From assembly GCF_021739025.1 (NCBI RefSeq), contig NZ_JAKKOT010000001.1, forward strand, positions 1 to 64,000: a stretch of 64,000 nucleotides of DNA, given 5' to 3'. The notes beneath the pieces are model-generated. The model was not told where the DNA came from. It searched no databases and saw only the letters and a program-made list of their open reading frames with translations. Source of the stretch: Gordonia liuliyuniae. Its GTDB lineage: Bacteria > Actinomycetota > Actinomycetes > Mycobacteriales > Mycobacteriaceae. Shown piece by piece: positions 52,189 to 61,128 of the stretch. The number at the start of each line of letters is the position of its first letter. The first letter of the stretch is position 1. The translations under genes and the position numbers were made by a program.

Positions 52189-53137
52189 CGCGCTGCGCCA
52201 GCAGTTCGCGGTCCCGTCTCGTCACGACGAGGCGGGACCGTTCGTCTCCGCCGACCGCGATCGGCCCCTGACCGTGCCAACCGCTGACCAGCGCGTCCAC
52301 CGTCGAGACGACGCGGTACCGCGGCGAGTCGACGCCGATCGCCTGCAGCCAGAGTCGCACCACGCGCGTACGGACCGCCGCGTCGAGGTCGGCGAGCCGG
52401 TCGAGTGCGAGGCCCCGTGCGGTCGTCGCCTCGGTGAACGCCCTGGCGGCGATCGCGTCGAGCGCGTCCGCATCGTCGGACAGCTGGGCCGCGGTGCGCG
52501 CCAACGCGTGCGCCACTCCCCCAGCCAACACGTCGTCGAGGAGCGGCAGCACTTCGGAACGGACGCGGACACGCGTGTAGCGCGGGTCGTCGTTGTGCGG
52601 GTCGTCCCACACGGGAAGGTTCCAATCCTCGCACGCGGCACGGGTCTGCGCCCGGCGCACGCCCAACAGCGGCCGCCCCCACGGGGCCGACCACGCCCGC
52701 ATACCTGCGAGCGAGCGAGCTCCCGATCCGCGGCCCAATCCGAGGAGGACGGTCTCGGCCTGGTCGTCGAGGGTGTGCCCGAGCAGGACCGCTCGCCCCC
52801 GACGCGCCTCGTCGAGCGCACGATATCGGGCGTCGCGGGCCGCGGCCTCTGTCCCGCCTGGTCCGGCGACGCGGACAGCGACGATCTCGGCTGTCGCGCC
52901 GAGGCCGAGCGCCGTGGCGGCAGCCGTTTCGGCGACGTCCGCCGACCCGTCCTGGAGTCCGTGGTCGACGACGATCGCGTGCACCGTCAGGCCGGCACGG
53001 ACCGCGGCGGCGGTGAGCGCCGACGAATCGGCTCCACCCGAGAGCGCAACGCAGACGGCGTCGTCTCGCAGGTGGTCGGCGGCGAAGTGCCGCACCGCGG
53101 AGATGAGCGCCCGTTGGGCGCCCTGCGCGTCAGTCAT
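52178..53137 (-). CDS. tilS: tRNA(Ile)-lysidine synthetase
   Basis: A 319-residue enzyme that converts cytidine 34 of the AUA-reading tRNA-Ile to lysidine. The PP-loop is CVALSGGADSSALTAAAVRA, followed by VDHGLQDGSADVAE, GHTLDDQAETVLLGLGRGSG and RPLLGVRRAQTRA. It starts ATG 53137 (a GTG lies one codon earlier). It normally precedes hpt directly; here a secreted-protein gene on the opposite strand separates them. Confidence 0.95.
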   Translation of the reverse strand: MTDAQGAQRALISAVRHFAADHLRDDAVCVALSGGADSSALTAAAVRAGLTVHAIVVDHGLQDGSADVAETAAATALGLGATAEIVAVRVAGPGGTEAAARDARYRALDEARRGRAVLLGHTLDDQAETVLLGLGRGSGARSLAGMRAWSAPWGRPLLGVRRAQTRAACEDWNLPVWDDPHNDDPRYTRVRVRSEVLPLLDDVLAGGVAHALARTAAQLSDDADALDAIAARAFTEATTARGLALDRLADLDAAVRTRVVRLWLQAIGVDSPRYRVVSTVDALVSGWHGQGPIAVGGDERSRLVVTRRDRELLAQRVNR

Positions 53138-53177
53138 CACCCACCGTTGGTCGGGCGGAGGCGAGCCCCCGAACCGG

Positions 53178-54242
53178 TCACAGGACGCGGGCGATCCATG
53201 CGCTCGGCTCGTCGATCTCGCTCGCGAGCGGGAGCGTCTCGGGGGAGGTCCAGATCGTGTTGAAACGCTCCATGCCGACGGTCTCGACGACTTCGTCGAC
53301 GAACGCCTTGCCGCGCACGTACTGAGCGATCTTGGCGTCCATGCCGATCAACGCGCGGATGAGTCGCTGAAGCGGATTCTTGGGCCCCGAGCGGCGCGCG
53401 TCGAAGGCCTTGCGGATCGAGTCGACGGTCGGGACGTGCGCCGGTCCGACCGCGTCCATCACGTGGTCGGCGTGCCCTTCCAACAGAGTACCGAGCACCA
53501 GCATCCGCTCGAACGCCGCGAACTGCTCAGGCGACTGCAGCAGTTGCATGACGCCGATCATGCCCTTCTCGCGCGGTTTGCCGCTGCGCAGGCTTTCGGT
53601 GACACGCGTGAGCAGCTGCGTCACCGAGTCCTCGTCACCGTCGGCGAGACCCGCGACGTTGTCGCGCATGTAACCGGCGATCCAGGGATTGGCGGAGAAC
53701 TGGACTCGGTGGGTCACCTCGTGCAGGCACACCCAGTAGCGGAAATCCGACGGCACCACCCGCAACTGCCGTTCCACCCCGATGATGTTGGGCGCCACCA
53801 GCAGCAGCACCCCGGGTTCTTCCGTCTCCGAGTCGAGACTGAACGGGTCGTACTGGCCGAGAATCGCACTCGACAGGAAGGCCAGCATGCCGCCGGTCTG
53901 CGCCCCGGCGATCTTGGACGACCAGCCCGTCGCAGGCTCGGTTTTGTCGGTCAGCATCGCGGGCATCGAGTGCGCGGCCGCGTCGATCCACCCCGCGCGG
54001 TCGACGACGCGAGCGCTCGGCACCCGCAGTCCGTCCGCGAGTCCGGTCACTTCGCGGACGGGGCCTTCGGCACGGACCGCGGCGTCGATCAGTTCGATGC
54101 GAGCCTGTTCGCTCGTGTACCTCGTGACCCGCGGCCCCGGTCGTGCGACACGTTTGCCGACGGACGCCGCCGTCGCCCAGTCGATGTCGACGGGGAGCGA
54201 TTCGCGCGCGTCGACGTCCTCTGATGTCGTCACGGTCTCCAT
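53178..54242 (-). CDS. Zinc-dependent metalloprotease-fold protein (DUF2342/Zincin_2)
   Basis: A 354-residue zincin with the HExxH motif in YWVCLHEVTHRVQFSANPWI (about residue 180) and a downstream Glu in LLEGHADHVMDAVG that could complete the metal site. It belongs to the actinobacterial DUF2342 group once labelled F420-biosynthesis associated. No signal peptide is seen, so it is likely cytosolic. The start is ATG 54242 with GTAGGAGC upstream. It lies between tilS and dacB as in M. tuberculosis (Rv3626c). Confidence 0.92.
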   Translation of the reverse strand: METVTTSEDVDARESLPVDIDWATAASVGKRVARPGPRVTRYTSEQARIELIDAAVRAEGPVREVTGLADGLRVPSARVVDRAGWIDAAAHSMPAMLTDKTEPATGWSSKIAGAQTGGMLAFLSSAILGQYDPFSLDSETEEPGVLLLVAPNIIGVERQLRVVPSDFRYWVCLHEVTHRVQFSANPWIAGYMRDNVAGLADGDEDSVTQLLTRVTESLRSGKPREKGMIGVMQLLQSPEQFAAFERMLVLGTLLEGHADHVMDAVGPAHVPTVDSIRKAFDARRSGPKNPLQRLIRALIGMDAKIAQYVRGKAFVDEVVETVGMERFNTIWTSPETLPLASEIDEPSAWIARVL

Positions 54243-54267
54243 CGATGCTCCTACCTCTGGGGTGTCG

Positions 54268-55683
54268 TCAACCACGGCAGCCGCATTCGCGGAGAGCGCC
54301 CGCCACCTGGTCGATCGCGGGGCGCGCATCCTCCGGCGACGTGCCGCCGGACATCAGCGCGAACGACAGCACGCGGCCGTCGACGGTCTGCACTACTCCC
54401 GTCAACGATGTGACGCCCGTCAGTGTTCCTGTCTTGGCCCTGACCCATCCGGCGCCCGCGTTGTCCTTTGGGTCGAACCGGTCAGCGAGAGTGCCGCTCC
54501 CGCCCGCTACCGGCAGGGTGTCGAGCAGGGACCGCAGCTTCGGCGAATTGTCGCCCGAAACCGTCGCCGACATCACTCGGTCGAGCACCGCGGCAGGCAC
54601 TTTGTCGCCGTACGACAGACCTGACGTGTCGCGCAGGGTGACGTCGTCGACGTCGAAGCCCGCTTTACTCAAGGCGGCGAGGACCGCGTCGACGCCGCCG
54701 GACAGGCTCGGCTCGCGTCCGGTCGCCTCCGCGAGCTCCACCGACAGCATCTCGGCGAGCACGTTGTCGCTGAACCGCATCATGTCGCCGACCCGGATCA
54801 CCAACGGCGCCGACTCGACGGACGCGATGGTCTGCGCGGACGACGGCGCGTCGACCTCCTCGACCTCGGAGTGCACGCCCAACGCGTCGGCGAGCGCGCG
54901 ACCGGCTTCGGCTGCGGAGTCGTCGGTCCGCGGCGAGTACTCGTCGAGCGGGTCGCGACGGCCCGCGTCGACCATCAACGACGACAGCGGCGCGATGTCG
55001 CCGCCGGCAACGTCGCGCTTGTCCCAGGTCCGGTCCATCGAGGGGCCTTCGAATCCGGGGACCGCGTACGCGACCGAGGTGACCTCGCGCCCCGACTTGC
55101 GGATCTGCTCGGCGAGGTCCGCGACCCGCGCGGGATCGGTGTAGAAGGTCTGTTCGTCTTCGCCGGCCGTCGCGAGCGTCGGGTCACCCGCGCCGACGAT
55201 GATCGCCTGCCCGTCGTTCCCGAGAACGACCCTGGTGGTGATCGTCTTGTCGTGCGGCAACGTCAGCAGGACGGCGGCAGCGGTCAAGATCTTCGCGTTC
55301 GACGCCGGTGTCCTCGCTTCGTCCGCCCCGAGCTTCCACAGGACTCGTCCGGTCGTCGGGTCCGACACCTGACCGGTGAACTCGCCCAGCGCGGCGTCCT
55401 TCGTCGGCTGCGTGAGTTGAGCTCGCACACCGGCGGCAGTCGGGACGGGGGCGTTCGGCGACACCGGTTCGATGACCGGCTTCACCGCGACGGGCGACGG
55501 CTGCGCGGGCGTCCCGTCCGGCACCGGGTCCGAACGATGGGTGTACGCCCACCAGCCTGCGATTCCACCGCCTGCGAGCAGCAGGACGAGGATCACGAGA
55601 AGGGCGATTCGCAGGCCGCGCCGACGCCGCTTCGGCGGCTGCGGGGCGGGCGGAACCACCATCGGTGGTGTCGACTGGGCCAC
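54268..55683 (-). CDS. dacB: D-alanyl-D-alanine carboxypeptidase/endopeptidase (PBP4 type)
   Basis: A 471-residue class C low-molecular-weight penicillin-binding protein. A Pro-rich cytosolic start and Arg cluster (PPKRRRRGLR) precede one membrane anchor (IALLVILVLLLAGGGIAGWW). The extracellular catalytic domain has SxxK in RTPASNAKILTAAA, SxN in MMRFSDNVLAEML and KTG in VRAKTGTLTGVTSL. It trims or hydrolyses peptidoglycan cross-links. The start is GTG 55683 with GGAGG five bases upstream. It is divergent from ppa. Confidence 0.94.
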   Translation of the reverse strand: MAQSTPPMVVPPAPQPPKRRRRGLRIALLVILVLLLAGGGIAGWWAYTHRSDPVPDGTPAQPSPVAVKPVIEPVSPNAPVPTAAGVRAQLTQPTKDAALGEFTGQVSDPTTGRVLWKLGADEARTPASNAKILTAAAVLLTLPHDKTITTRVVLGNDGQAIIVGAGDPTLATAGEDEQTFYTDPARVADLAEQIRKSGREVTSVAYAVPGFEGPSMDRTWDKRDVAGGDIAPLSSLMVDAGRRDPLDEYSPRTDDSAAEAGRALADALGVHSEVEEVDAPSSAQTIASVESAPLVIRVGDMMRFSDNVLAEMLSVELAEATGREPSLSGGVDAVLAALSKAGFDVDDVTLRDTSGLSYGDKVPAAVLDRVMSATVSGDNSPKLRSLLDTLPVAGGSGTLADRFDPKDNAGAGWVRAKTGTLTGVTSLTGVVQTVDGRVLSFALMSGGTSPEDARPAIDQVAGALRECGCRG

Positions 55684-55817
55684 GGAACCTCCGGTCTGGG
55701 GACTGCACGGAACAGAACTAACAGTATCGTTGTGTGCCGTCGCACGTGTTCGTGCGCCGGTCGTAACCCCCACGGCCACGACACGGAAGTCCCACAGACC
55801 AGAAGGAGTGAGAACGC

Positions 55818-56297
55818 ATGGAGTTCGAGGTCACCATCGAGATCCCCAAGGGTGCACGCAATAAGTACGAGTTGGATCACGAGACCGGCAAGGTCTACCT
55901 GGATCGCTACCTGTACACGTCGATGGGTTACCCGGCCGATTACGGCTACATCGACCACACACTCGGTGAGGACGGCGACCCGCTCGACGCGATGGTCCTT
56001 CTCCCCGAGTCCGTCTACCCGGGCGTCATCGTGAAAGCCCGCATTGTCGGCATGTACACGATGACCGACGAGGCAGGCGGCGACGACAAATTGCTCGCTG
56101 TCCCGGCAGGCGACCCGCGCTGGGACCACATCCAGGACATCGGGGACGTCGAAGAGTTCGAGCTGAAGGCGATCTCCCACTTCTTCGAGCACTACAAGGA
56201 TCTGGAGCCCGGCAAGACCGTGACCCCGGGCGGCTGGGTCGGCAAGGACGACGCGGCCAAGGTCGCCCAGGCAGCCGTCGAGCGCTACAGCGCTTGA
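55818..56297 (+). CDS. ppa: Inorganic pyrophosphatase
   Basis: A 159-residue family I soluble pyrophosphatase. Motifs include [40 protein letters not shown] (with the conserved metal-binding Asp residues), and [28 protein letters not shown] lies upstream of ATG 55818. Its stop falls in a 14-bp tandem duplication (CTTGATCATCTGGG at 56293 and 56307). Confidence 0.97.
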   Translation: MEFEVTIEIPKGARNKYELDHETGKVYLDRYLYTSMGYPADYGYIDHTLGEDGDPLDAMVLLPESVYPGVIVKARIVGMYTMTDEAGGDDKLLAVPAGDPRWDHIQDIGDVEEFELKAISHFFEHYKDLEPGKTVTPGGWVGKDDAAKVAQAAVERYSA

Positions 56298-56333
56298 TCA
56301 TCTGGGCTTGATCATCTGGGCTGGGCCCGATCG

Positions 56334-56417
56334 CCGTCGAGATTACTAGCACGTATGCGGTTATTACTCGCCTCGAAGCCGGATCCCGGGGCGAATACGT
56401 GCTAGTAATCTCGACGG
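56334..56417. repeat. 23-bp perfect inverted repeat (long stem-loop)
   Basis: CCGTCGAGATTACTAGCACG at 56334, continuing TAT, is repeated inverted at 56395-56417, with 38 bases between the arms. The arms are AT-richer than the surroundings and end exactly next to the stop of the aminotransferase gene. It lies between two convergent genes and can act as a bidirectional terminator. The length and composition also fit a small extragenic palindromic element. Confidence 0.85.
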
Positions 56418-57647
56418 TCACCCCAATTCAGCGAGGGCGGCGAGGAGACGGTCGACGTCGTCGGACCCGGTGCCGACCCCGAAGCTGGCGCGCACCGCGC
56501 CGTCGGAGTGCCCGAGCTTGGCGAGCAGCGGATGCGCGCAGAACTTGCCGTCGCGCACACCGATCCCGTGGCCGCCGCTCAGGTGTTCGGCCACCTGCCG
56601 CGGTGTGTACCCGTCGACGACGAAGCTCGCGATGCCGACGCGGCCGTACGCGTCGTCGAATATCCGGAGCGGACGAACGTGCGGCAACGCCGCGAGGCCG
56701 TCATCGAGACGACGCACCAGCGCCTCCTCGTGCTGCCCGATGCGCTCGAACCCGATGGCGCGCAACGCTTGCGCCGCGGCGGCAATCGACACCGCGCCGA
56801 GCACGTTCGGCGATCCCGCCTCGTGCCGCGCTGCGCCGGTGTGCCAGGCGACGTCTATCCCGACGGTCGCGCTCGCACCGCCGCCCGCGAGGTACGGCTC
56901 GGCGGCGTCGAGCCAGTCCGAGCGCCCGACGAGCACGCCTGCACCGAACGGCGCGTACAGCTTGTGTCCGGAGAACACCAGGTAGTCGACGCCGAAGCTC
57001 GCGATCGACGTGGCGCGATGCGGCACGAGCTGAGCACCGTCGACGAGGATCCGCGCACCGTGCCGGTGTGCGAGTCCGGCGAGCCGCGCGATCGGCAGTA
57101 CTTCGCCGGTCACGTTCGACGCGGCCGTCACCGCCAACAGCGCGGCGGGGGCCTTGGCTAGTTCCGCGTCGAGCGCGAAGATCGTGTCGTCGATCGTCGG
57201 CTGCGACGACACCACCCGCGCCCGCCCGGCCCGCGTCCACGGCAGCAGATTGGCGTGATGCTCAATGTCGAGGACCACCACGTCGCCGGGTGTGATGGAC
57301 GCGGCGAGGTTGATCGAGTCGGTGGTGTTGCGCGTGAAGACCACCGTGTCGTCCGCGCGGGCGCCCACGAACGACCGAACAGTCTCCCGGGCCTGCTCGT
57401 AGCGGGCGGTCGTGACCTGCGACAGGTGCCCGGCGCCGCGATGGACGCTCGCGTACTCGGCGAGCGCGCCTGCCAATCGATCGGCGACCGCGGTCAACGC
57501 GGGCGCCGACGCCGCATAGTCGAGGTTGGCGTATGTGACCGGCGATGCCGATCCGGTGATGGGCGCAGTCGCGTCTGCACCCACCACCGGGGCAAGGGCA
57601 CGAATTCGGGCGGGACGGCACACGCGGGCGTCGAGGACAGCGGTCAT
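56418..57647 (-). CDS. Class V aminotransferase (cysteine-desulfurase-like)
   Basis: A 409-residue PLP enzyme of the NifS/SufS fold. The cofactor pocket shows LDIEHHANLLPW, AASNVTGEVLPIARLAGLAH and the Schiff-base Lys in VFSGHKLYAPFGAGVLVG. The loop GKFCAHPLLAKLG carries a Cys where SufS-type desulfurases have their catalytic one. It could release sulfur from cysteine or act on a related substrate. The start is ATG 57647 with AGGAG. The leader contains a SAM-IV-type riboswitch, so the gene is tied to methionine/SAM status. Confidence 0.9.
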   Translation of the reverse strand: MTAVLDARVCRPARIRALAPVVGADATAPITGSASPVTYANLDYAASAPALTAVADRLAGALAEYASVHRGAGHLSQVTTARYEQARETVRSFVGARADDTVVFTRNTTDSINLAASITPGDVVVLDIEHHANLLPWTRAGRARVVSSQPTIDDTIFALDAELAKAPAALLAVTAASNVTGEVLPIARLAGLAHRHGARILVDGAQLVPHRATSIASFGVDYLVFSGHKLYAPFGAGVLVGRSDWLDAAEPYLAGGGASATVGIDVAWHTGAARHEAGSPNVLGAVSIAAAAQALRAIGFERIGQHEEALVRRLDDGLAALPHVRPLRIFDDAYGRVGIASFVVDGYTPRQVAEHLSGGHGIGVRDGKFCAHPLLAKLGHSDGAVRASFGVGTGSDDVDRLLAALAELG

Positions 57648-57689
57648 GACGAGACTCCTAGAGATTCCACACTTGCCCGTGCCGGTCGA

Positions 57690-57782
57690 CGCGGGCCGGG
57701 TCGTCACCCGGAGCACCCCACCGTGGCGGAGGGTTGCTGTCCAGCGAGCCGGGGCTTGTCGCTGGCACTCGTGACCCGTGGA
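57690..57782 (-). ncRNA. SAM-IV-type riboswitch upstream of the class V aminotransferase
   Basis: The minus-strand leader contains GGTCACGAGTGCCAGCG, CAAGCCCCGGCTCGCTGG, CAGCAACCCTCC, CCACGGTGGGGTGCTCCGGG and a closing GTGACGACC. The order (P1 arm, GCCAGCG/CGCTGG hairpin, CAACCCTCC core, GGTGGGGTGC junction, P1 arm) follows actinobacterial SAM-IV/S-box-like aptamers as I recall them. It ends about 45 bases before the gene's ATG, leaving room for an expression platform over the AGGAG site. SAM binding would be expected to turn the gene off. Confidence 0.8.
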
Positions 57783-57956
57783 CAACGATCCCCTGTCCCC
57801 GTCGATCCGGCGATAGTTAAACGCACCGTGCGCGCAATATTCGTCATTCGATCGGCGGGCGGAAGGTCCCGGCGGTCACATCCGGCGGATAGAGTCGGAA
57901 GGTGAACCGCAACGCCGTCGTCCGACTGCGTCCGATCCAATGGGGAAGGCCGAGCC

Positions 57957-58736
57957 GTGACGAACCCCTGGGGCCCGAACGCTCCACGACCAGGTCCGCC
58001 CCAGTACGGTCCACCCCAATACGGTCCGTCACAGTACGGTCCACCCCAGGGTCCCGGATCTGTTCCACCACAACAGTTTCCACCCCGGCCGCAGCTTCCG
58101 CCCCAGCCGCCGTATCAGCCGCCGTATCAGCAGTACGGGCAGTTCGCGTACCCGCCTCTGCCGCCGCGCAAATCACGGACTCCCCTGGTGCTCACCGCGA
58201 TCGGCGTGGTGGCTGTCGCGGCGGTCGGCACCATCCTGCTCGTCGCCGCGCCGTGGAGTTCAAACGACTCCAGCGGGCCCCACCACGAGAGCGTCGCCCT
58301 CGACCATGGCGTGAGCGTCGACGTCGAGGTTCCAGCCGACTGGCGGATCGAACAGGGCGACTTCGACGGATCGAAGTCGATGATGCTGGTGCCGGCGACC
58401 GACGACCGCACCATCGCCCAGGTCGACCGCGACGGTGACGCGATGGACGACGGTGGCACCGCCGAGCCCATCCATGCGCTGATCGGCATCGCCGACAGTT
58501 GCGGATCATCGCTCAGTGATCTGTCGGCAGGCGAGTGGCGCCCGGACACCGACCAGGACACCGACGGCGGCGTCCAGACCTACCGTCACAGTGCGGTGAC
58601 GCGCGTCGACACCACCTACTGCTTCCAGATCGTCGGCATCGACTTCGGTCGGTCGACGACGATGGAGTCCACCGCGTCCGACCTGACGCAGAAGCTCCTG
58701 GCGGACGACGCGATCACCGCGGCGAAAGCCACCTGA
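57957..58736 (+). CDS. Single-pass membrane protein with Pro/Gln/Tyr-rich N-terminus
   Basis: A 259-residue protein. Residues 1-70 are low-complexity PPQYG-type repeats, then one membrane helix (LTAIGVVAVAAVGTILLVAA) and an extracytoplasmic domain of about 155 residues (VDVEVPADWRIEQGDFDGSK, VTRVDTTYCFQIVGIDFGRS) with two Cys that may pair. It resembles Gordonia/Rhodococcus proteins of unknown function. It starts GTG 57957. It lies 21 bases before the SPFH gene on the same strand, so it is probably part of that operon. Confidence 0.78.
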   Translation: MTNPWGPNAPRPGPPQYGPPQYGPSQYGPPQGPGSVPPQQFPPRPQLPPQPPYQPPYQQYGQFAYPPLPPRKSRTPLVLTAIGVVAVAAVGTILLVAAPWSSNDSSGPHHESVALDHGVSVDVEVPADWRIEQGDFDGSKSMMLVPATDDRTIAQVDRDGDAMDDGGTAEPIHALIGIADSCGSSLSDLSAGEWRPDTDQDTDGGVQTYRHSAVTRVDTTYCFQIVGIDFGRSTTMESTASDLTQKLLADDAITAAKAT

Positions 58737-58757
58737 CCCCGACCGAACGGAGACATC

Positions 58758-59918
58758 ATGGGCATCATCGACAAGATGCGCGGAGAACTCGTCGACATCA
58801 TCGAATGGGTCGACGACTCACGCTCGACACTCGCGTGGCGTTTCCCGCGCTACAACAACGAGATCAAGAACGGCGCACAGTTGATCGTGCGCGAAGGCCA
58901 GCAGGCGGTGTTCGTCTACCGCGGCAAGCTCGCCGACACATTCGCCCCCGGCCACTACGAGCTGACCACCGAGAACCTGCCGATCATGAGCACCCTCCAA
59001 GGGTGGAAGCACGGGTTCGACAGCCCGTTCCGCAGCGAGGTGTACTTCATCAACCGGCGGCCGGTCACCGACCTTCGTTGGGGGACCCCGAACCCGATCA
59101 CGGTGCGCGACCCCGACTTCGGCATGGTGCAGGTCCGCGCCAACGGATTGTGCGTCATCCGCATCGCCGATCCGGCGATCTTCCTGCGCGAGGTGATCGG
59201 CGCGGACAGCCAGGTCAACGCCGACGAGATCGCCGAACTGCTGCGTCGGGTGATCTCGACGGCGTTCTCCGACATGATCCTGGAGACGGGTGTCGGAGCC
59301 ATCGACCTGCAGGGCAAGCAGGTGGAGCTCAGCGACCAACTCCGCGACTACGTGCAGACTCGCGTCGACGACGAGTTCGGTCTGCACGTCGACTCGGTGA
59401 CGATGAACATCTCGCTGCCCGACGAGATCACCGAGGCCATGACACGCGGCGTCGCCCGCGGCGTGGAGGAACGCGGGTTCCTCAACAACGTCGGCGACCT
59501 CAATCGTTACCAACAGGGCAAGGCCGCCGATTCGATGCTCGCCGCAGCCCAGAATCCGGGCGGCGGAGCGATGGGCGACATGATGGGCGCGGGTATGGGT
59601 CTGGCCATGGCCGGCCAGTTCGCCAACCAGTTCAACCAGCAACAACAACAGTCAGGACCTCCACCGGTCCCGAGTGCGCAGGCTTTCCACATCGAGCAGA
59701 ACGGTGCGGCAGCGGGCCCGTACACCCTCGACCAACTCCGCGGTTCGATCACCGCGACCACTCTCGTCTGGGCCCAGGGCATGGCCGCGTGGACGCCGGC
59801 GGGCCAAGTTCCGGCGCTCGCACCGCTTTTCGCCCCGGCCGGCCCGCCACCCCTGCCACCGCAGACGCCGCCCGCCCCACCGACTCCGCCCGCCCCACCG
59901 ACTCCGCCCGCTCAGTGA
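58758..59918 (+). CDS. SPFH-domain protein with C-terminal GYF_2 domain (YdjI-like)
   Basis: A 386-residue protein. Residues about 30-250 form the SPFH/band-7 domain of the virion-core/YdjI type (NEIKNGAQLIVREGQQAVFV, TIRVRD-like VRDPDFGMVQVRANGLCVIR). A Gly/Met-rich link (AMGDMMGAGMGLAMAGQFAN) leads to a GYF_2 module (GAAAGPYTLDQLRG, TLVWAQGMAAWTPAGQVP) and a Pro-rich tail. SPFH proteins scaffold membrane microdomains, while GYF modules bind Pro-rich peptides, which are abundant in both neighbouring proteins. It is followed within 2 bases by the zinc-ribbon gene. Confidence 0.9.
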   Translation: MGIIDKMRGELVDIIEWVDDSRSTLAWRFPRYNNEIKNGAQLIVREGQQAVFVYRGKLADTFAPGHYELTTENLPIMSTLQGWKHGFDSPFRSEVYFINRRPVTDLRWGTPNPITVRDPDFGMVQVRANGLCVIRIADPAIFLREVIGADSQVNADEIAELLRRVISTAFSDMILETGVGAIDLQGKQVELSDQLRDYVQTRVDDEFGLHVDSVTMNISLPDEITEAMTRGVARGVEERGFLNNVGDLNRYQQGKAADSMLAAAQNPGGGAMGDMMGAGMGLAMAGQFANQFNQQQQQSGPPPVPSAQAFHIEQNGAAAGPYTLDQLRGSITATTLVWAQGMAAWTPAGQVPALAPLFAPAGPPPLPPQTPPAPPTPPAPPTPPAQ

Positions 59919-59919
59919 C

Positions 59920-61128
59920 ATGACGCAACCGCCCCCGCTACCGCCGCAGGAGCCCCAGCCGCCGCAGGCTCCGCCCCAGCCGCCGCAGGCTCCGCCGCCA
60001 CGCGCACAGCAGGCCGCCGACCGTGCCCGGCAACACGTCACCGAACAGACCCGCACCTACCCGTGCGGATCGTGTGGTGCACCTCTCGCGTTCTCGCCCG
60101 AACGACAGGACCTGTCGTGTCGCTCGTGCGGTCGCGCCTACCCCATCGAGCTCGATCCCTCGGCGACCGTCGTCAAACACGACTTGCAGACGGCGATGGC
60201 GTCGATCGCGTCCGGCGCTGTCGGGCTCGCCTCGGTCGGCGGCGACGAGCACGAGGTGGTGTGCCAGTCGTGCGGCGGCCGGACAGTCTTCAACGGCAGT
60301 CTCACCGCGACGCGGTGCCCGTACTGTGCGACACCCATCCAACGCGACGACATCCAGGACTCGCCGGAACGTTTCGCCCTCGACGCGATCGTCCCGCTGC
60401 GAGTCGGCGAACCGCAGGCACGTGAGGCGATCGAGAAGTGGATCAACAGCCGGTGGTTCGCGCCGCGCGAGTTCAAGAAGTATCGGACCCTTGGATCGTT
60501 CACGAGCGTCTACCTCTCGTACTACTCGTACGACGCCGACACGACGACCGGCTATCACGGCCAGCGCGGCGACACCTACACGGTGACCGTCGGCTCCGGT
60601 GACAACCGTCGCACGGAGACGCGGATCCGTTGGCGACCGGCGTCCGGCGTCGTCCGCAACACGATCCGCGATCTGCCGGAACTGTCCAACACCGGGATGG
60701 ACGGCGGGCGGATCCGAGAACTGGAGCCGTGGCCGATCCAGACGGCGGTCCCGTACTCGCCGGAATTCGTCGCAGGCCACCTGTCCCGCACGTACGACCG
60801 CGACCCGGAGGACGTGTTCGCCCGCGAGGCGCGGCCCCGCATCGACAGCCAGATCGAGACAACGATCCGGCGCGACATCGGCGGCGACCACCAGCGCATC
60901 AGCAGCAAGAACACCACCTACGGGCTGTTGCAGTTCATGTACCTGCTGCTGCCGATGTGGCTGCTCACCGTCAACTACGACGGGAAACCGTTCCAAGTGT
61001 TCGTCAACGGCCTCACCGGCGAAGTCCAGGGCGAGCGCCCGTGGAGCAAGGTGAAGATCGCGGCCGCGGTGATCGCTGCGCTCATCGTCATATGTGTGGT
61101 CGCCTATCTGATCTGGGGAAGACAATGA
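59920..61128 (+). CDS. Zinc-ribbon membrane protein (YdjG-like)
   Basis: A 402-residue protein with a Pro/Gln-rich start and two zinc ribbons: CGSCGAPL with CRSCGR, then CQSCGG with CPYC. A globular middle domain follows (WFAPREFKKYRTLGSFTSVY), then one C-terminal membrane helix (IAAAVIAALIVICVVAYLIW). The layout matches Bacillus subtilis YdjG and similar proteins annotated as primosomal-protein-N'-related or TFIIB zinc-finger proteins, thought to recruit PspA to the membrane. ATG 59920 follows the SPFH stop by one base, implying coupled translation. Confidence 0.85.
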   Translation: MTQPPPLPPQEPQPPQAPPQPPQAPPPRAQQAADRARQHVTEQTRTYPCGSCGAPLAFSPERQDLSCRSCGRAYPIELDPSATVVKHDLQTAMASIASGAVGLASVGGDEHEVVCQSCGGRTVFNGSLTATRCPYCATPIQRDDIQDSPERFALDAIVPLRVGEPQAREAIEKWINSRWFAPREFKKYRTLGSFTSVYLSYYSYDADTTTGYHGQRGDTYTVTVGSGDNRRTETRIRWRPASGVVRNTIRDLPELSNTGMDGGRIRELEPWPIQTAVPYSPEFVAGHLSRTYDRDPEDVFAREARPRIDSQIETTIRRDIGGDHQRISSKNTTYGLLQFMYLLLPMWLLTVNYDGKPFQVFVNGLTGEVQGERPWSKVKIAAAVIAALIVICVVAYLIWGRQ

